From positions 124,001-188,000 of the forward strand of contig NZ_JAGFNP010000001.1 of assembly GCF_017592475.1 (NCBI RefSeq): DNA of 64,000 nt. Reading direction: 5' to 3'. This document shows, one piece after another, positions 9,763-18,383 of this stretch. The notes below the pieces were generated by a model, which saw only the letters and a program-made list of their open reading frames with translations, made no database searches and was not told the DNA's origin. The translations under genes and the position numbers were made by a program. Source of the stretch: Glycomyces niveus. Lineage in GTDB: Bacteria; Actinomycetota; Actinomycetes; Mycobacteriales; Micromonosporaceae. The stretch's first letter is position 1. Every line of letters starts with the position of its first letter.

Positions 9763-11499
9763 GTGGACGCTGAGTCGATCGCCGAAGGCCGCGAGCGCTG
9801 GGCCAAGCGCTATGCGACGGCCGCCAAACGCGAGGCCGACTTCACCACCCTCTCCGGGCTCGAGACCGAACCGGTCTACGGCCCGCCCGAAGGCGTCGCC
9901 GATCCCCGCATGGACCGCATCGGCTGGCCCGGCGAGTTCCCCTTCACCCGCGGCCTCTACCCCACCGGCTACCGCGGCCGCCCCTGGACGATCCGCCAGT
10001 TCGCGGGCTTCGGCAACGCCGAGCAGACCAACGCCCGCTACAAGATGCTCCTCAAGGCGGGCGGCGGCGGCCTCTCCGTCGCGTTCGACATGCCCACCCT
10101 CATGGGCCGCGACTCCGACGAGCCCGCCTCCCTCGGCGAGGTCGGCCACTGCGGCGTCGCCATCGACTCCACCGCCGACATGGACCGCCTCTTCGACGGC
10201 ATCGACCTCGGCGGCGTCACCACCTCCATGACCATCTCCGGCCCCGCCGTCCCCATCTTCTGCATGTACCTCGCCGCCGCCGAACGCCAGGGCGTCGACA
10301 TCGGCACCCTCGACGGCACCCTCCAGACCGACATCCACAAGGAGTACATCGCCCAGAAGGAATGGCTGTTCCCGCCCGAGCCGCACCTGCGCCTCATCGG
10401 CGACCTCATGGAGTACTGCGCCGAGAACATCCCGCGCTACAAGCCGCTCTCCGTCTCCGGCTACCACATCCGCGAAGCCGGATCGACTGCGGCGCAGGAA
10501 CTCGCCTTCACGCTCGCCGATGGATTCTCCTATGTGGAACTCGGCCTCTCGCGCGGCCTCGACGTCGACCGCTTCGCCCCCGGCCTCTCGTTCTTCTTCG
10601 ACGCCCACATCGACTTCTTCGAAGAGATCGCCAAATTCCGGGCCGCCCGCCGCATCTGGGCCCGCTGGCTCCGCGACGTCTACGGCGCCAAGACCGACCG
10701 CGCCCAATGGCTCCGCTTCCACACCCAGACCGCCGGCGTCTCCCTCACCGCCCAGCAGCCCTACAACAACGTCGTGCGCACCGCCGTCGAAGCCCTCGCC
10801 GCCATCATGGGCGGCACGAACTCCTTGCACACCAACGCCCTCGACGAGACCCTCGCCCTCCCCACCGACCAGTCCGCCGAGATCGCCCTCCGCACCCAGT
10901 CCGTCCTGCGCGACGAGACCGGCGTCCTCAACGTCGCCGACCCCCTCGGCGGCTCCTGGTACGTCGAAGCCCTCACCGACAAGATCGAAGCCGAAGCCGA
11001 GAAGATCTTCCTCCAGATCCTCGCCCTCGGCGGCGAGGTTGGCGAGGACCCCGCATCGGTCGCCATGGCCGCCATGGGAACCGGCAGCCGCCACGACATC
11101 GGCCCCGTCACCTCCGGCATCCTCCAGGGCATCGAGGACGGCTGGTTCAACGCCGAGATCGCCGAGGCCGCCTTCACCTACCAGCAGCAGCTCGAAGACG
11201 GCACCAAGCACATCGTCGGCGTCACCGAACTCCACGACACCGTCACCCCCGACCTGGAGATCCTGCGCATCTCCGGCGACGTCGAACGCGAGCAGAACGC
11301 CGTGCTCGGGCGCCGCCGCGCCGACCGCGACAACGCTGCCGTCGAGCGCGCGCTGGCCGACATCGTCACGGCCGCAAAGGGAACGGCGAACCTCATCGAG
11401 CTGATCCTGGCGGCGGCGCGCGCCGAGGCGACCCTGGGGGAGATCTGCGGGGTGCTGCGCGAGGAGTGGGGTGAGTACCGCGAGACCACCGGGCTCTGA
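9763..11499 (+). CDS. icmA: Coenzyme B12-dependent acyl-CoA mutase large subunit, isobutyryl-CoA mutase type
   Basis: 578 residues, the catalytic TIM-barrel subunit of the methylmalonyl-CoA mutase family without a B12-binding domain (no DxHxxG motif). The two specificity residues match isobutyryl-CoA mutase rather than methylmalonyl-CoA mutase: Phe80 in TIRQFAGF (Tyr in MCM) and Gln198 in EYIAQKEWLF (Arg in MCM). The expected reaction is interconversion of isobutyryl- and n-butyryl-CoA, linking valine breakdown and butyrate metabolism. It needs a small IcmB subunit, which is not in the window. GTG 9763 has only a weak GGGGTG upstream. A palindromic operator lies about 120 bases upstream. Confidence 0.87.
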   Translation: MDAESIAEGRERWAKRYATAAKREADFTTLSGLETEPVYGPPEGVADPRMDRIGWPGEFPFTRGLYPTGYRGRPWTIRQFAGFGNAEQTNARYKMLLKAGGGGLSVAFDMPTLMGRDSDEPASLGEVGHCGVAIDSTADMDRLFDGIDLGGVTTSMTISGPAVPIFCMYLAAAERQGVDIGTLDGTLQTDIHKEYIAQKEWLFPPEPHLRLIGDLMEYCAENIPRYKPLSVSGYHIREAGSTAAQELAFTLADGFSYVELGLSRGLDVDRFAPGLSFFFDAHIDFFEEIAKFRAARRIWARWLRDVYGAKTDRAQWLRFHTQTAGVSLTAQQPYNNVVRTAVEALAAIMGGTNSLHTNALDETLALPTDQSAEIALRTQSVLRDETGVLNVADPLGGSWYVEALTDKIEAEAEKIFLQILALGGEVGEDPASVAMAAMGTGSRHDIGPVTSGILQGIEDGWFNAEIAEAAFTYQQQLEDGTKHIVGVTELHDTVTPDLEILRISGDVEREQNAVLGRRRADRDNAAVERALADIVTAAKGTANLIELILAAARAEATLGEICGVLREEWGEYRETTGL

Positions 11500-11557
11500 T
11501 CGTTGCCGTTGCGGCCCAATGATTTTCAAGGATCGGTGATCGCTGACACAGGTACAT

Positions 11558-11583
11558 GTTTCGATGCGAGGCCGTCCGGGTAT
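11558..11583 (+). promoter_or_regulatory. SigB/SigF-type promoter of the sigma factor gene
   Basis: GTTT (11558-11561), 16-base spacer, GGGTAT (11578-11583). This matches the Streptomyces SigB-type consensus GNNT-N14-16-GGGTAC/T and suggests the sigma factor transcribes its own gene. Confidence 0.75.
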
Positions 11584-11770
11584 CCCGGTCGGCAAGATCC
11601 GCGGCATCTGGGGGTAATATCCACTGGAATCCCGTATCCCATAACTAATCCGGAATTCACCTTCAATCATTGCCTTTGGCCCGCAATCAGTCTTACAATG
11701 AGAAGCGTCAGGGCCCCGAGCGGGCGAACATGCTTCCAACCGATGTCCACCTGGACAGGAGGGCGATCGC

Positions 11771-12568
11771 ATGGCAGACAATCGATCGAAGAGCAAGCGC
11801 AAGGGATCGGACGAGTACGGCCACCTGGCGCCGCTATTCAGGGAGCTGGCCTCCCTCGACGAGGCCGACCCGCGGCGGGCAGAGGTCCGCGACCGGCTCG
11901 TCACCGGACATCTTCCCCTTGCCGAGCACATAGCGCAGCGGTTCGCCGGGAAGGGCATCGCGAAGGACGACCTCGTACAGGTCGCCTCCGTGGGCCTGAT
12001 CCACGCGGTGGACCGTTTCGACCCCGAGCAGGGGGCGGACTTCCTCTCCTATGCCGTGCCCACCGTGATGGGCGAGGTCCGGCGGCACTTCCGCGACACG
12101 AGCTGGCCGATGCGCGTGCCGCGCCGGCTGCAGGAGCTGCGGATCGCCCTGAACCAGGCGGGTGGCGAGCTGTCGCAGCGCCTGGGGCGGCCGCCGACGG
12201 ACGAGGAGATGGCCGAGCACCTGGACATCACGGTCGCCGAGGTCCAGGAAGGGTACGAGGCGAGGCAGGCCTACCGGGCGGTCTCGCTCGACGAGCCGCC
12301 GTTCGCCGACGGGGAGCGCACGACGCTCGCCGAATCGGTGGGCGAGGAGGACGTCGCCCTCGAACTCGTCGAGAACCACGAATCACTGGTGCCGCTCATC
12401 CAGGAGCTCCCGCAGCGGGAGCGCAAGATCCTGGCGCTGCGGTACTACGGCGACATGACGCAGACGCAGATCGCACAGGAGGTGGGCATCTCGCAGATGC
12501 ACGTCTCCCGCCTCCTGCACCGGACGCTGGAGGATCTGCGCGACGGTTTGGACAAGACACCCCGTTAG
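11771..12568 (+). CDS. SigB/SigF/SigG-family RNA polymerase sigma factor
   Basis: 265 residues with sigma regions in order: region 2 (DDLVQVASVGLIHAVDRFDP and the SYAVPTVMGEVRRHFRD -10 recognition helix), region 3, and region 4 ending in the helix-turn-helix QTQIAQEVGISQMHVSRLL. This is the general-stress/development class controlled by partner switching in other actinomycetes. No anti-sigma kinase or anti-anti-sigma gene is adjacent, which is unusual. AGGAGGG at 11757-11763 supports ATG 11771. Matching promoters lie upstream of several neighbours. Confidence 0.92.
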   Translation: MADNRSKSKRKGSDEYGHLAPLFRELASLDEADPRRAEVRDRLVTGHLPLAEHIAQRFAGKGIAKDDLVQVASVGLIHAVDRFDPEQGADFLSYAVPTVMGEVRRHFRDTSWPMRVPRRLQELRIALNQAGGELSQRLGRPPTDEEMAEHLDITVAEVQEGYEARQAYRAVSLDEPPFADGERTTLAESVGEEDVALELVENHESLVPLIQELPQRERKILALRYYGDMTQTQIAQEVGISQMHVSRLLHRTLEDLRDGLDKTPR

Positions 12569-12597
12569 GGGACTTGTCCGACAAGTGGAGCACCACG

Positions 12598-12635
12598 CCG
12601 GAGCGGCGGGCCGAAAGGCCCGCCGCTCCGGTTTT
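12598..12635 (+). terminator. Strong terminator after the sigma factor gene
   Basis: A 15-bp perfect stem (12598-12612 with 12617-12631) closed by a GAAA tetraloop and followed by TTTT at 12632-12635. It lies between two convergent genes and can serve both strands. Confidence 0.9.
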
Positions 12636-12690
12636 CCCATGTCCACTCGAAGCCCGCGGTCGGCGCTCACACGCTGCGGCGGCACTGCGC

Positions 12691-13257
12691 TCACACGTCG
12701 CGATGGCTCAGCGTGTCCCGGATCTTGTCGATGAAGCCGATCCCGGGACCCAGGATGAGGTTCGCCGGCGGCTTGTCGGGCGCGTGCGGGTGCGGCCGGG
12801 TCGGCGCGAACTCCTTGGCGGCCAGCACCTTGTGCCCGAGGTCCTGCAGCTCCTCCTCGTCGCAGACCTCGCGCAGGCGCGGCAGGAGATCGCGCTCCTC
12901 CTCGTCCATGTGGTGCCGCACGTCGTCGATCATCTTCTTGACGAGCGCCTCGAACTGCGGGTGGTCCGGCTCGAGCCCTTCGAGCCGCTTGAGCACCTCC
13001 TCGGCTTCGGCGTGCTCCTCGATCTCGTGGTCGGCGATCTCGTCGCCCTGCTTGAGCCGGTCGCGCGCGACCGGGTACATGAACTGCTCCTCGGCCACCT
13101 CGTGGCGTACGAGCTCGGCTATGACGTGGTCGACGAGGTCCTTGCGGCCGTAGCCGATCCCGGTGTGGGTCTCGAGCTCGGTGAACACGGCCTCGAAATG
13201 GCGGTGGTCCTTGATGATGACATCGATCAAGTCGGTGTCGGCCTCGGTGTAAGGCAT
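12691..13257 (-). CDS. Hemerythrin HHE-domain protein
   Basis: 188 residues. A helical bundle with His/Glu pairs placed for a di-iron centre: DHRHFEAVF, HEVAEEQFMYP, DHEIEEHAEAEE and HHMDEEERDLLP, over residues 1-150. The Pro/His-rich C-terminus is likely flexible. Such proteins bind oxygen or handle iron and oxidative stress. GGGAGG lies six bases before the ATG on the minus strand, and a SigB-type promoter lies about 35 bases upstream, so it is probably in the stress regulon of the adjacent sigma factor. Confidence 0.88.
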   Translation of the reverse strand: MPYTEADTDLIDVIIKDHRHFEAVFTELETHTGIGYGRKDLVDHVIAELVRHEVAEEQFMYPVARDRLKQGDEIADHEIEEHAEAEEVLKRLEGLEPDHPQFEALVKKMIDDVRHHMDEEERDLLPRLREVCDEEELQDLGHKVLAAKEFAPTRPHPHAPDKPPANLILGPGIGFIDKIRDTLSHRDV

Positions 13258-13292
13258 CGGTCCTCCCTTGTGCGATCGATCCGATATAGGGC

Positions 13293-13317
13293 ATACCCGT
13301 GCTGTACGGGGCAAAAC
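13293..13317 (-). promoter_or_regulatory. SigB/SigF-type promoter of the hemerythrin gene
   Basis: On the minus strand GTTT (13317-13314), 15-base spacer, GGGTAT (13298-13293), pointing at the gene starting at 13257. Confidence 0.75.
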
Positions 13318-13346
13318 CCCTGCCGCGTCCGGCCACACGCGAAACA

Positions 13347-13376
13347 GCGCCGCCGCGGCTTTCGCCGCGGCGGCGC
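13347..13376 (-). terminator. Terminator downstream of the CBS-domain gene
   Basis: A perfect 13-bp stem (13347-13359 with 13364-13376) with a four-base loop, about 60 bases past the stop of the CBS gene on the minus strand. Confidence 0.7.
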
Positions 13377-13434
13377 CCCACCCCCTGTGGTCTTGCGTCC
13401 CAAGGACTCCCGGTACCGGCCGCCCGGTCGGGCG

Positions 13435-13851
13435 TCAGGACTTGATCGAGTCCACGAGACTGCCGGTCACGGACTCCGGCATGTGGTGGGCGACGTCCAT
13501 GAGCGAGATGATGCCCACGAGTCGGCCGTTGTCGATCACCGGAAGCCGGTTGACCTGGTGCTCCTTCATCTTGGCGATGGTGTTGTCGACGTCCTCGTTC
13601 GCGTCGGCGAGGATCAGGTGCCGCTGCGGCAGCTGGTCGACCGTGTACGACTCCGGATCGTGGCCCTTCGCCATGACCTGGAGGACCAGGTCCCTGTCCG
13701 TGACCATGCCGTGGAGCTTGTCGTCGTCCGCGCCGCAGATCGGCATCGAGCCGACGTCCAGCTCGGCCATCATCCGGGCCGCATTGGCGGCCGTGTCATT
13801 GCTCTTGACGCAGGTGCACCCAGTGTGCATGAGGTCGCGTGCGGTTGCCAT
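13435..13851 (-). CDS. Two-CBS-domain protein
   Basis: 138 residues that are almost entirely a tandem CBS (Bateman) pair: the first around residues 8-60 (MVTDRDLVLQVM), the second around 75-130 (VNRLPVIDNGRLVGIISLMD). Stand-alone CBS pairs usually bind adenine nucleotides and act as energy sensors. GGAGAC lies a few bases upstream of the ATG at 13851. It sits between stress-type genes, but I found no clear GNNT/GGGTAY promoter in its short upstream gap. Confidence 0.88.
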   Translation of the reverse strand: MATARDLMHTGCTCVKSNDTAANAARMMAELDVGSMPICGADDDKLHGMVTDRDLVLQVMAKGHDPESYTVDQLPQRHLILADANEDVDNTIAKMKEHQVNRLPVIDNGRLVGIISLMDVAHHMPESVTGSLVDSIKS

Positions 13852-13927
13852 GCTGCTCGTCTCCTTCGTTGAGCCGTTGACACGAGTATCGTTCGCGTCA
13901 CTTTCCTTTGCGGCGTTTTGACAGTTC

Positions 13928-15769
13928 TCAGGCCACGAGCCGCTGCGTGGCCCGCACAATCGCGGCCGCGTCGATCCCGGCCGCGGCCAGCTGCTCGGCC
14001 GGCCCGGCCGAACCGGGCATGCCGCGCACGGCCAGCTTGTGGAAACGGACATCCGGGATCTGCCCGGCCACGGCCTCCAAGACCGCGTCCCCCAGACCCC
14101 CGACCGGCCAGTGGTCCTCCACCGTGAGCACCCGGCCGGTGTCCGCGGCGGCCTGGCGGATCGCCGCCGCGTCCAAAGGCTTGATCGAATACGCGTCGAT
14201 CACACGCACCGGGATGCCCTCGTCGGCCAGGCGCTCCGCCGCGCCCAACGCCTCCGAGACCGTGATCCCGGCCGCCACGATCACCGCCCGGTCATGCGCC
14301 GAACCCACCAGGGTCCGGCTGCCCCCCACCGGGAACAACTCGTCCGACCGGTAGATCACCGGCGTCGCCGCGCGCGTCGTGCGTAGGTAGCTGATCCCCG
14401 GCAGGTCCGCCATCGTCGCCGTCAGATGCGCGCACTGGTTCGCGTCGCACGGGTACAGCACCACGCTGCGCCAAAGCGCCCGGAACATCGCCAGATCCTC
14501 CAGGCCCATCTGGCTCGGCCCGTCCGCGCCGATCGACACCCCCGCATGCGAACCCACCACCCGCAGGTCCGCGCCGCCGATCGCGGCCATCCGCAGGAAG
14601 TCGTGCGCTCGCGTCAAGAACGCCGCGAACGTCGCCGCGTACGGGATCCACCCCTGCGTCTGCAGCCCCACGGCCGCGCCGATCATCTGCTGCTCGGCGA
14701 TGTAGCACTCGAAGAACCGGTTCGGGAACGCCTTCTTGAACGCCGCCGTCCGCGTCGAATCCGCGACCTCGCCGTCCACCACCACCACGTCCGGGTTCGC
14801 GTCGCCCAGCGCCTCCAGCGCCGCACCGAACCCGTCCCTCGTCGCCGCACTGCTCCCCACCGCGAACGACGGCCGCTCCACCACCCGCGACGGCTGCGAC
14901 TGCCGCGGCTCGCTCGACCGCGGCGGATTCACCCGCACCCGCGCCTCGCGCACCCCGCCGAGCTCCACCACCGCCTTCTCCGGCTCGTCCAGCGGCTTCC
15001 CGTGCAGCCCTTCCTTATCCTCAGCGGCCGCCACGCCCTTGCCCTTGCGGGTCCGAGCCAGGATCGCCGTCGGCCGCGAACCCTCCCGCTCCGCCGCCGC
15101 GTACGCCCGGTCGATCTGCGCCGGATCATGCCCGTCGATCTCCACCGTGTGCCATCCGAACCCGCCGATCTGCGCCGCGTACGACGCCGTGTCCCACTCG
15201 TAGCGGGTCGGCCCCGTCTGACCCAGCCGGTTCACGTCCACGATCGCGCACAGGTTCCCCAGCCCGAAATCCGCCGCCGCCGCGAACGCCTCCCACATGG
15301 AGCCCTCCGCGACCTCGCCGTCCCCGCACAGCACCCACACCTTCGCCGGCGAACCCGACAACCGCGCCCCCAGCGCCATGCCCACCCCGATCGGCAGGCC
15401 CTGCCCCAGCGACCCCGTCGCCACGTCCACCCACGGCAGCCGCGTCGACGGATGCCCCTCCAGGTCCGAGCCCAGCTTCCGGTACGTCAGCAGATGCTCC
15501 TCGTCGATCACGCCCGCCGCGTGCAGCATCGCGTACAGCAGCGGCGACGCATGCCCCTTCGAGAACACCAGCCGGTCGTTCCCCGGCAGGTGCGGATGCT
15601 CGAAGTCGTAATGCAGATGCCCCGCCAGCAGCCCCGCCATCAGATCCGCGGCCGACATCGACGACGTCGGATGCCCCGACCCCGCCCGGGCCGACGCGCG
15701 CACCGCGTCCACGCGCAGCTGCTGCCCCAGCTCGGCGATGTCACTCGTGCGGGCCTCGATGACGCTCAC
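13928..15769 (-). CDS. tkt: Transketolase
   Basis: 613 residues, thiamine-diphosphate enzyme of the non-oxidative pentose phosphate pathway. The ThDP-binding segment GDGEVAEGSMWEAF lies around residues 150-165, with HPTSS near the N-terminus, the central pyrimidine-binding domain (ECYIAEQQMIGAAVG) and a C-terminal domain. At about 610 residues it is the shorter actinobacterial form and probably a second, stress-induced paralogue of the housekeeping enzyme; this is supported by a SigB-like promoter upstream and stress genes on both sides. Confidence 0.9.
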   Translation of the reverse strand: MSVIEARTSDIAELGQQLRVDAVRASARAGSGHPTSSMSAADLMAGLLAGHLHYDFEHPHLPGNDRLVFSKGHASPLLYAMLHAAGVIDEEHLLTYRKLGSDLEGHPSTRLPWVDVATGSLGQGLPIGVGMALGARLSGSPAKVWVLCGDGEVAEGSMWEAFAAAADFGLGNLCAIVDVNRLGQTGPTRYEWDTASYAAQIGGFGWHTVEIDGHDPAQIDRAYAAAEREGSRPTAILARTRKGKGVAAAEDKEGLHGKPLDEPEKAVVELGGVREARVRVNPPRSSEPRQSQPSRVVERPSFAVGSSAATRDGFGAALEALGDANPDVVVVDGEVADSTRTAAFKKAFPNRFFECYIAEQQMIGAAVGLQTQGWIPYAATFAAFLTRAHDFLRMAAIGGADLRVVGSHAGVSIGADGPSQMGLEDLAMFRALWRSVVLYPCDANQCAHLTATMADLPGISYLRTTRAATPVIYRSDELFPVGGSRTLVGSAHDRAVIVAAGITVSEALGAAERLADEGIPVRVIDAYSIKPLDAAAIRQAAADTGRVLTVEDHWPVGGLGDAVLEAVAGQIPDVRFHKLAVRGMPGSAGPAEQLAAAGIDAAAIVRATQRLVA

Positions 15770-15805
15770 GGTTCCTCCTGTGTGTCAAGTCCCTGAACGC
15801 CAGGA

Positions 15806-15830
15806 CTACCCGTGCTCACCCGCCCGAAAC
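15806..15830 (-). promoter_or_regulatory. SigB/SigF-like promoter of the transketolase gene
   Basis: On the minus strand GTTT (15830-15827), 15-base spacer, GGGTAG (15811-15806). The last base of the -10 departs from the GGGTAC/T consensus. Confidence 0.6.
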
Positions 15831-15833
15831 CGG

Positions 15834-15858
15834 GTGTCGCCGCGGCCCGCCCGGGTAC
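15834..15858 (+). promoter_or_regulatory. SigB/SigF-like promoter of the DUF4383 gene
   Basis: GTGT (15834-15837), 15-base spacer, GGGTAC (15853-15858). It fits GNNT-N15-GGGTAC and is back-to-back with the transketolase promoter. Confidence 0.55.
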
Positions 15859-15957
15859 CCCCGCAATGCGGGTCCGACGGACCCCGCGGCGCGCCGCCTC
15901 GCCTGGGATGCCCATAGGCGGGCGGGCGGCGCGCTCACACGCTCCGAGGAGGGAACG

Positions 15958-16485
15958 ATGAACTCGCACCCGATGTCCACCACCGGACACCACTGGTGGG
16001 AAGCCGAACGCCGGCGCACCACCGCCGTCCAGGACGGCGCCTCCGGGGTCGGCCTCGTGTTCGTGGTGGTCGGCGTGCTCGGGTTCCTCCCGGGCATCAC
16101 CCAGGACTTCTCCAACATGACCTTCTCCGGGACCGACTCCGAGGCCCACCTCCTCGGCGTCTTCCAGGTCTCGGTCCTGCACAACCTCGTCCACCTCGTC
16201 TTCGGCGTCCTCGGCCTCTTCATGGCCTGGACCGTCAGGACCGCCCGCTGGTACCTCATCGGCGGCGGCGTCCTCTACCTGCTCCTCGGCATGTACGGCT
16301 TCCCCGTCGGCGACGAGCACGCGGGCAACTTCCTGCCCGCCAACACCGCCGACGACTGGCTGCACCTCGGCCTCGGCCTCCTCATGATCGCGCTCGGCCT
16401 CCTCCTGCACGCCAAGCTGCCCAAGGAGAGCGAGGCCCGCGGCGAAGGCGACTTCGGTGAGACCAACCGCGGCGCCGCCCGCTGA
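15958..16485 (+). CDS. DUF4383-family four-helix membrane protein
   Basis: 175 residues with four hydrophobic helices (about residues 22-42, 68-90, 98-118 and 128-148). VLHNLVHLVFGVLGL and the following short hairpins are typical of DUF4383 proteins, which are widespread in actinobacteria with no assigned function. GAGGAGGGA at 15946-15954 precedes the ATG. The SigB-like promoter upstream suggests a stress-induced envelope protein. Confidence 0.8.
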   Translation: MNSHPMSTTGHHWWEAERRRTTAVQDGASGVGLVFVVVGVLGFLPGITQDFSNMTFSGTDSEAHLLGVFQVSVLHNLVHLVFGVLGLFMAWTVRTARWYLIGGGVLYLLLGMYGFPVGDEHAGNFLPANTADDWLHLGLGLLMIALGLLLHAKLPKESEARGEGDFGETNRGAAR

Positions 16486-16497
16486 CCGCCCACGCAC

Positions 16498-16532
16498 AAC
16501 GGCGCTTCGGGACGGATTCCCGAAGCGCCGTT
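16498..16532 (+). terminator. Terminator after the DUF4383 gene
   Basis: A perfect 15-bp stem (16498-16512 with 16518-16532) with loop CGGAT, ending in TT and followed by CTCTC. The remainder of 16533-16764 shows no gene. Confidence 0.85.
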
Positions 16533-16764
16533 CTCTCTCGGTGCTCCGCCGACCCGGCACGGCAGCCCTCTAACAGACCGCGCCGGCCGACGGGAGTTGA
16601 CCCGCAAGCCTCGCTTGCCGGGAAGGACTACCCGACCCGCCCCGAAATATGCGCCCGCCCCCACCAGGCGCGCCGCACCCCCGGCCAGGTTTCCACCGAA
16701 CCCGGGCGGGGAACCCGAACCTCATCGCAGCCGGGCGAAACCGGACACCGTGGAGGTGAACGCC

Positions 16765-17097
16765 ATGCCGCAGCGGCAATGGAGCGACAAGGAAGAACGC
16801 CAGTACAAGCACATCCGAGACCAGGCCGAAGACCGCGGCATGGGACACGACCGGGCCGAGGAGATGGCCGCGCGGACCGTCAACAAGGAACGCGCCCGCA
16901 AGGGCAAGACCAAGACGGCCAGCCGCACCTCCACCAAGGACATGTCGTCCTCCAGGCGCGGAGGACAGCGCTCGCACTCGGGCCCCAAGGGCCGCACCAA
17001 AGAGCAGCTCTACCAAGAGGCCCGCCGCATGAACATCGAAGGCCGATCCAAGATGAACAAGGCCGAGCTCAAACGCGCCGTCGACCGGCGCAAGTGA
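16765..17097 (+). CDS. Small basic protein with C-terminal Rho-N/SAP-like motif
   Basis: 110 residues, strongly basic. The N-terminal half has a helical segment (KEERQYKHIRDQAEDRG) and the C-terminal 35 residues read TKEQLYQEARRMNIEGRSKM, the fold signature of Rho N-terminal/SAP-like nucleic-acid-binding motifs. Relatives in actinobacteria are often labelled plasmid stabilisation protein without evidence. GGAGG at 16752-16756 is eight bases before ATG 16765. It heads a three-gene run with the holin-X and DUF3618 genes and is probably a stress-related DNA-binding protein; that role is inferred. Confidence 0.75.
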   Translation: MPQRQWSDKEERQYKHIRDQAEDRGMGHDRAEEMAARTVNKERARKGKTKTASRTSTKDMSSSRRGGQRSHSGPKGRTKEQLYQEARRMNIEGRSKMNKAELKRAVDRRK

Positions 17098-17119
17098 GTC
17101 GGCGGAGAGAGGTGACGAC

Positions 17120-17623
17120 ATGGAGGTCCGACACGACCCCGACGCACCGGCCATCCGCGCCGCCGAGCGCGAGCACGAATGGGCCGACCGCGACACCCGC
17201 CAGGGCAGGCGCGGCTGGGGCCGTCACGACTTGAACGAACACGACCGGTCCGTCGGCCAGATCGTGGGCGACCTGACGTCAGAGGTCGCGCACCTGGCCC
17301 GCGTCGAGGCCCAACTGGCCGCACGCGAGATCGGCGACAAGGCCAAACGCGGCGCCTTCGGCGGCGGCATGTTCGCCCTCGCCGGCATCATCGCGATCTA
17401 CGGCGGAGCGGCACTGGCCCTCGCGGCGGGCATCGCGCTCGCGCTCGTGTGGCCCGCGTGGCTGGCCGCGATCGTGACGGGCGTGGCCCTGTTCGCGCTC
17501 GCGGGGATCTTCGCGCTGGTGGGGCGCGCGAAACTGCGCGCGGCGCTGCCGCCGGTGCCGGAGGAGACGATGGAGCACGCCCGCGAGGACGCGAAGGCAC
17601 TGCGAGGGAGGATGGACCGATGA
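17120..17623 (+). CDS. Holin-X (phage holin superfamily III-like) membrane protein
   Basis: 167 residues. A polar N-terminus with the segment VGQIVGDLTSEVAHLARVE leads into two hydrophobic helices around residues 85-110 and 115-138. This matches the holin-X/Phage_holin_3_6 family, found on actinobacterial chromosomes with DUF3618 genes and not indicating a prophage. GAGAGG lies before the ATG. Its stop overlaps the next start (ATGA). Confidence 0.82.
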   Translation: MEVRHDPDAPAIRAAEREHEWADRDTRQGRRGWGRHDLNEHDRSVGQIVGDLTSEVAHLARVEAQLAAREIGDKAKRGAFGGGMFALAGIIAIYGGAALALAAGIALALVWPAWLAAIVTGVALFALAGIFALVGRAKLRAALPPVPEETMEHAREDAKALRGRMDR

Positions 17624-18192
17624 CCGGTTGGACGGTGCCGCCGAGCGCGGCCATACCGCCCGGTGCGGGGCTCGCGCCGCCTCCGGCGGTGGGGATGCCC
17701 TACCAGCCTGAGGAAGAGGACCCCGAGGCGGAGGAGAACCTGGCGCGCCAGCGCGAATGGGCCCTCCAGGACGCCGAGGCCGACCGCCACAAGTCCACTG
17801 CGGACTTGGAGCGGGACGCCGACCAGACCCGCGAGCGGGTCAACGACTCGGTGCTGGAGCTGCGCGCGAAGCTGGGGCTCGACCCTGACGCGGCGCACGC
17901 CCACGGGCCGTTCGCGCCGGTGCGGCGCCACCCGTTGACGGTGGCGATCGCGGCGACCGGGGCGGCGGCGGCGACGCTGATCGGGGTGCACATGTACCGC
18001 GACCACCGCAGGTCCTCGAAGGCCGCGCGCGACGCGGCCCGTGAGGCGATGAAGGCGAGCGAGCTTCGCCGCAAGGCGGCTCGGAAGGCGGCCCGCAAGC
18101 GCTGGGCCGCGGCGAAGGACGTCTTCGGTTCGGCCGCGACGACCGTGCAGCGGCAGCGCAAGAAGGCGATGCGCCGGCTCACCCACCGGTGA
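17620..18192 (+). CDS. DUF3618-family protein
   Basis: 190 residues. After a Pro-rich, acidic N-terminus the segment TADLERDADQTRERVNDS (about residues 60-80) is the DUF3618 signature. One membrane helix follows near residues 104-122, then a long, very basic helix of Ala/Arg/Lys to the end. The pairing with a holin-X gene through an ATGA overlap is typical. The function is unknown; membrane-to-nucleoid or membrane-to-wall attachment under stress is only a guess. Confidence 0.8.
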   Translation: MTGWTVPPSAAIPPGAGLAPPPAVGMPYQPEEEDPEAEENLARQREWALQDAEADRHKSTADLERDADQTRERVNDSVLELRAKLGLDPDAAHAHGPFAPVRRHPLTVAIAATGAAAATLIGVHMYRDHRRSSKAARDAAREAMKASELRRKAARKAARKRWAAAKDVFGSAATTVQRQRKKAMRRLTHR

Positions 18193-18207
18193 GTCGACGC
18201 CGGAGCA

Positions 18208-18239
18208 GCGGAACGGCGGGCCATGGCCCGCCGTTCCGC
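18208..18239 (+). terminator. Terminator after the DUF3618 gene
   Basis: Inverted repeat 18208-18222/18225-18239 (15-bp arms, AT centre; a few inner pairs must open to form the loop). It lies 15 bases past the stop. Confidence 0.8.
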
Positions 18240-18273
18240 CTGTGCGAGCGGGGAAACGTGAACCGCCGAGCAG

Positions 18274-18357
18274 AAAACGTGAACGGAGGGTCCTGGCGAA
18301 TCGGACATTGATGGGCCCCCGGTCTCAACCCTGACCGATCGGTACGACAGTTTTCGG
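18274..18357. repeat. Dispersed intergenic repeat, locus A
   Basis: Contains AACGTGAACGGAGG and AATCGGACA on the left, shared with 63287-63320, and on the right GGTCTCAACCCTG then GGTACGACAG. The right-hand core ACCCTGN(8-9)GGTRYGACA recurs near 48145, 48295, 53180-53212 (minus), 53300 (minus) and 63372. It lies between convergent genes. Confidence 0.7.
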
Positions 18358-18383
18358 CGCGCTGCGGTTGACCAGCGCGTTCG

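Noticed and set aside
9763..11499. Methylmalonyl-CoA mutase as the name for the B12 mutase subunit
   Set aside because: The substrate-binding Tyr and Arg of MCM are Phe80 and Gln198 here, the isobutyryl-CoA mutase pattern.
9619..11958. 779-codon open frame on the minus strand opposite icmA
   Set aside because: Its codon pattern is the mirror of icmA and sigma-gene codons, it has low-complexity Gly/Asp/Val-rich sequence, and icmA and the sigma gene have clear family motifs.
16628..16652. SigB-like GCAT-N15-GGGTAG on the minus strand
   Set aside because: It points into the 3' end of a convergent gene with no minus-strand gene downstream; the -35 fits only the loosest form.
17120..17623. Phage holin as a sign of a prophage
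   Set aside because: No endolysin, integrase, terminase or capsid gene is nearby; holin-X with DUF3618 is a chromosomal actinobacterial pair.
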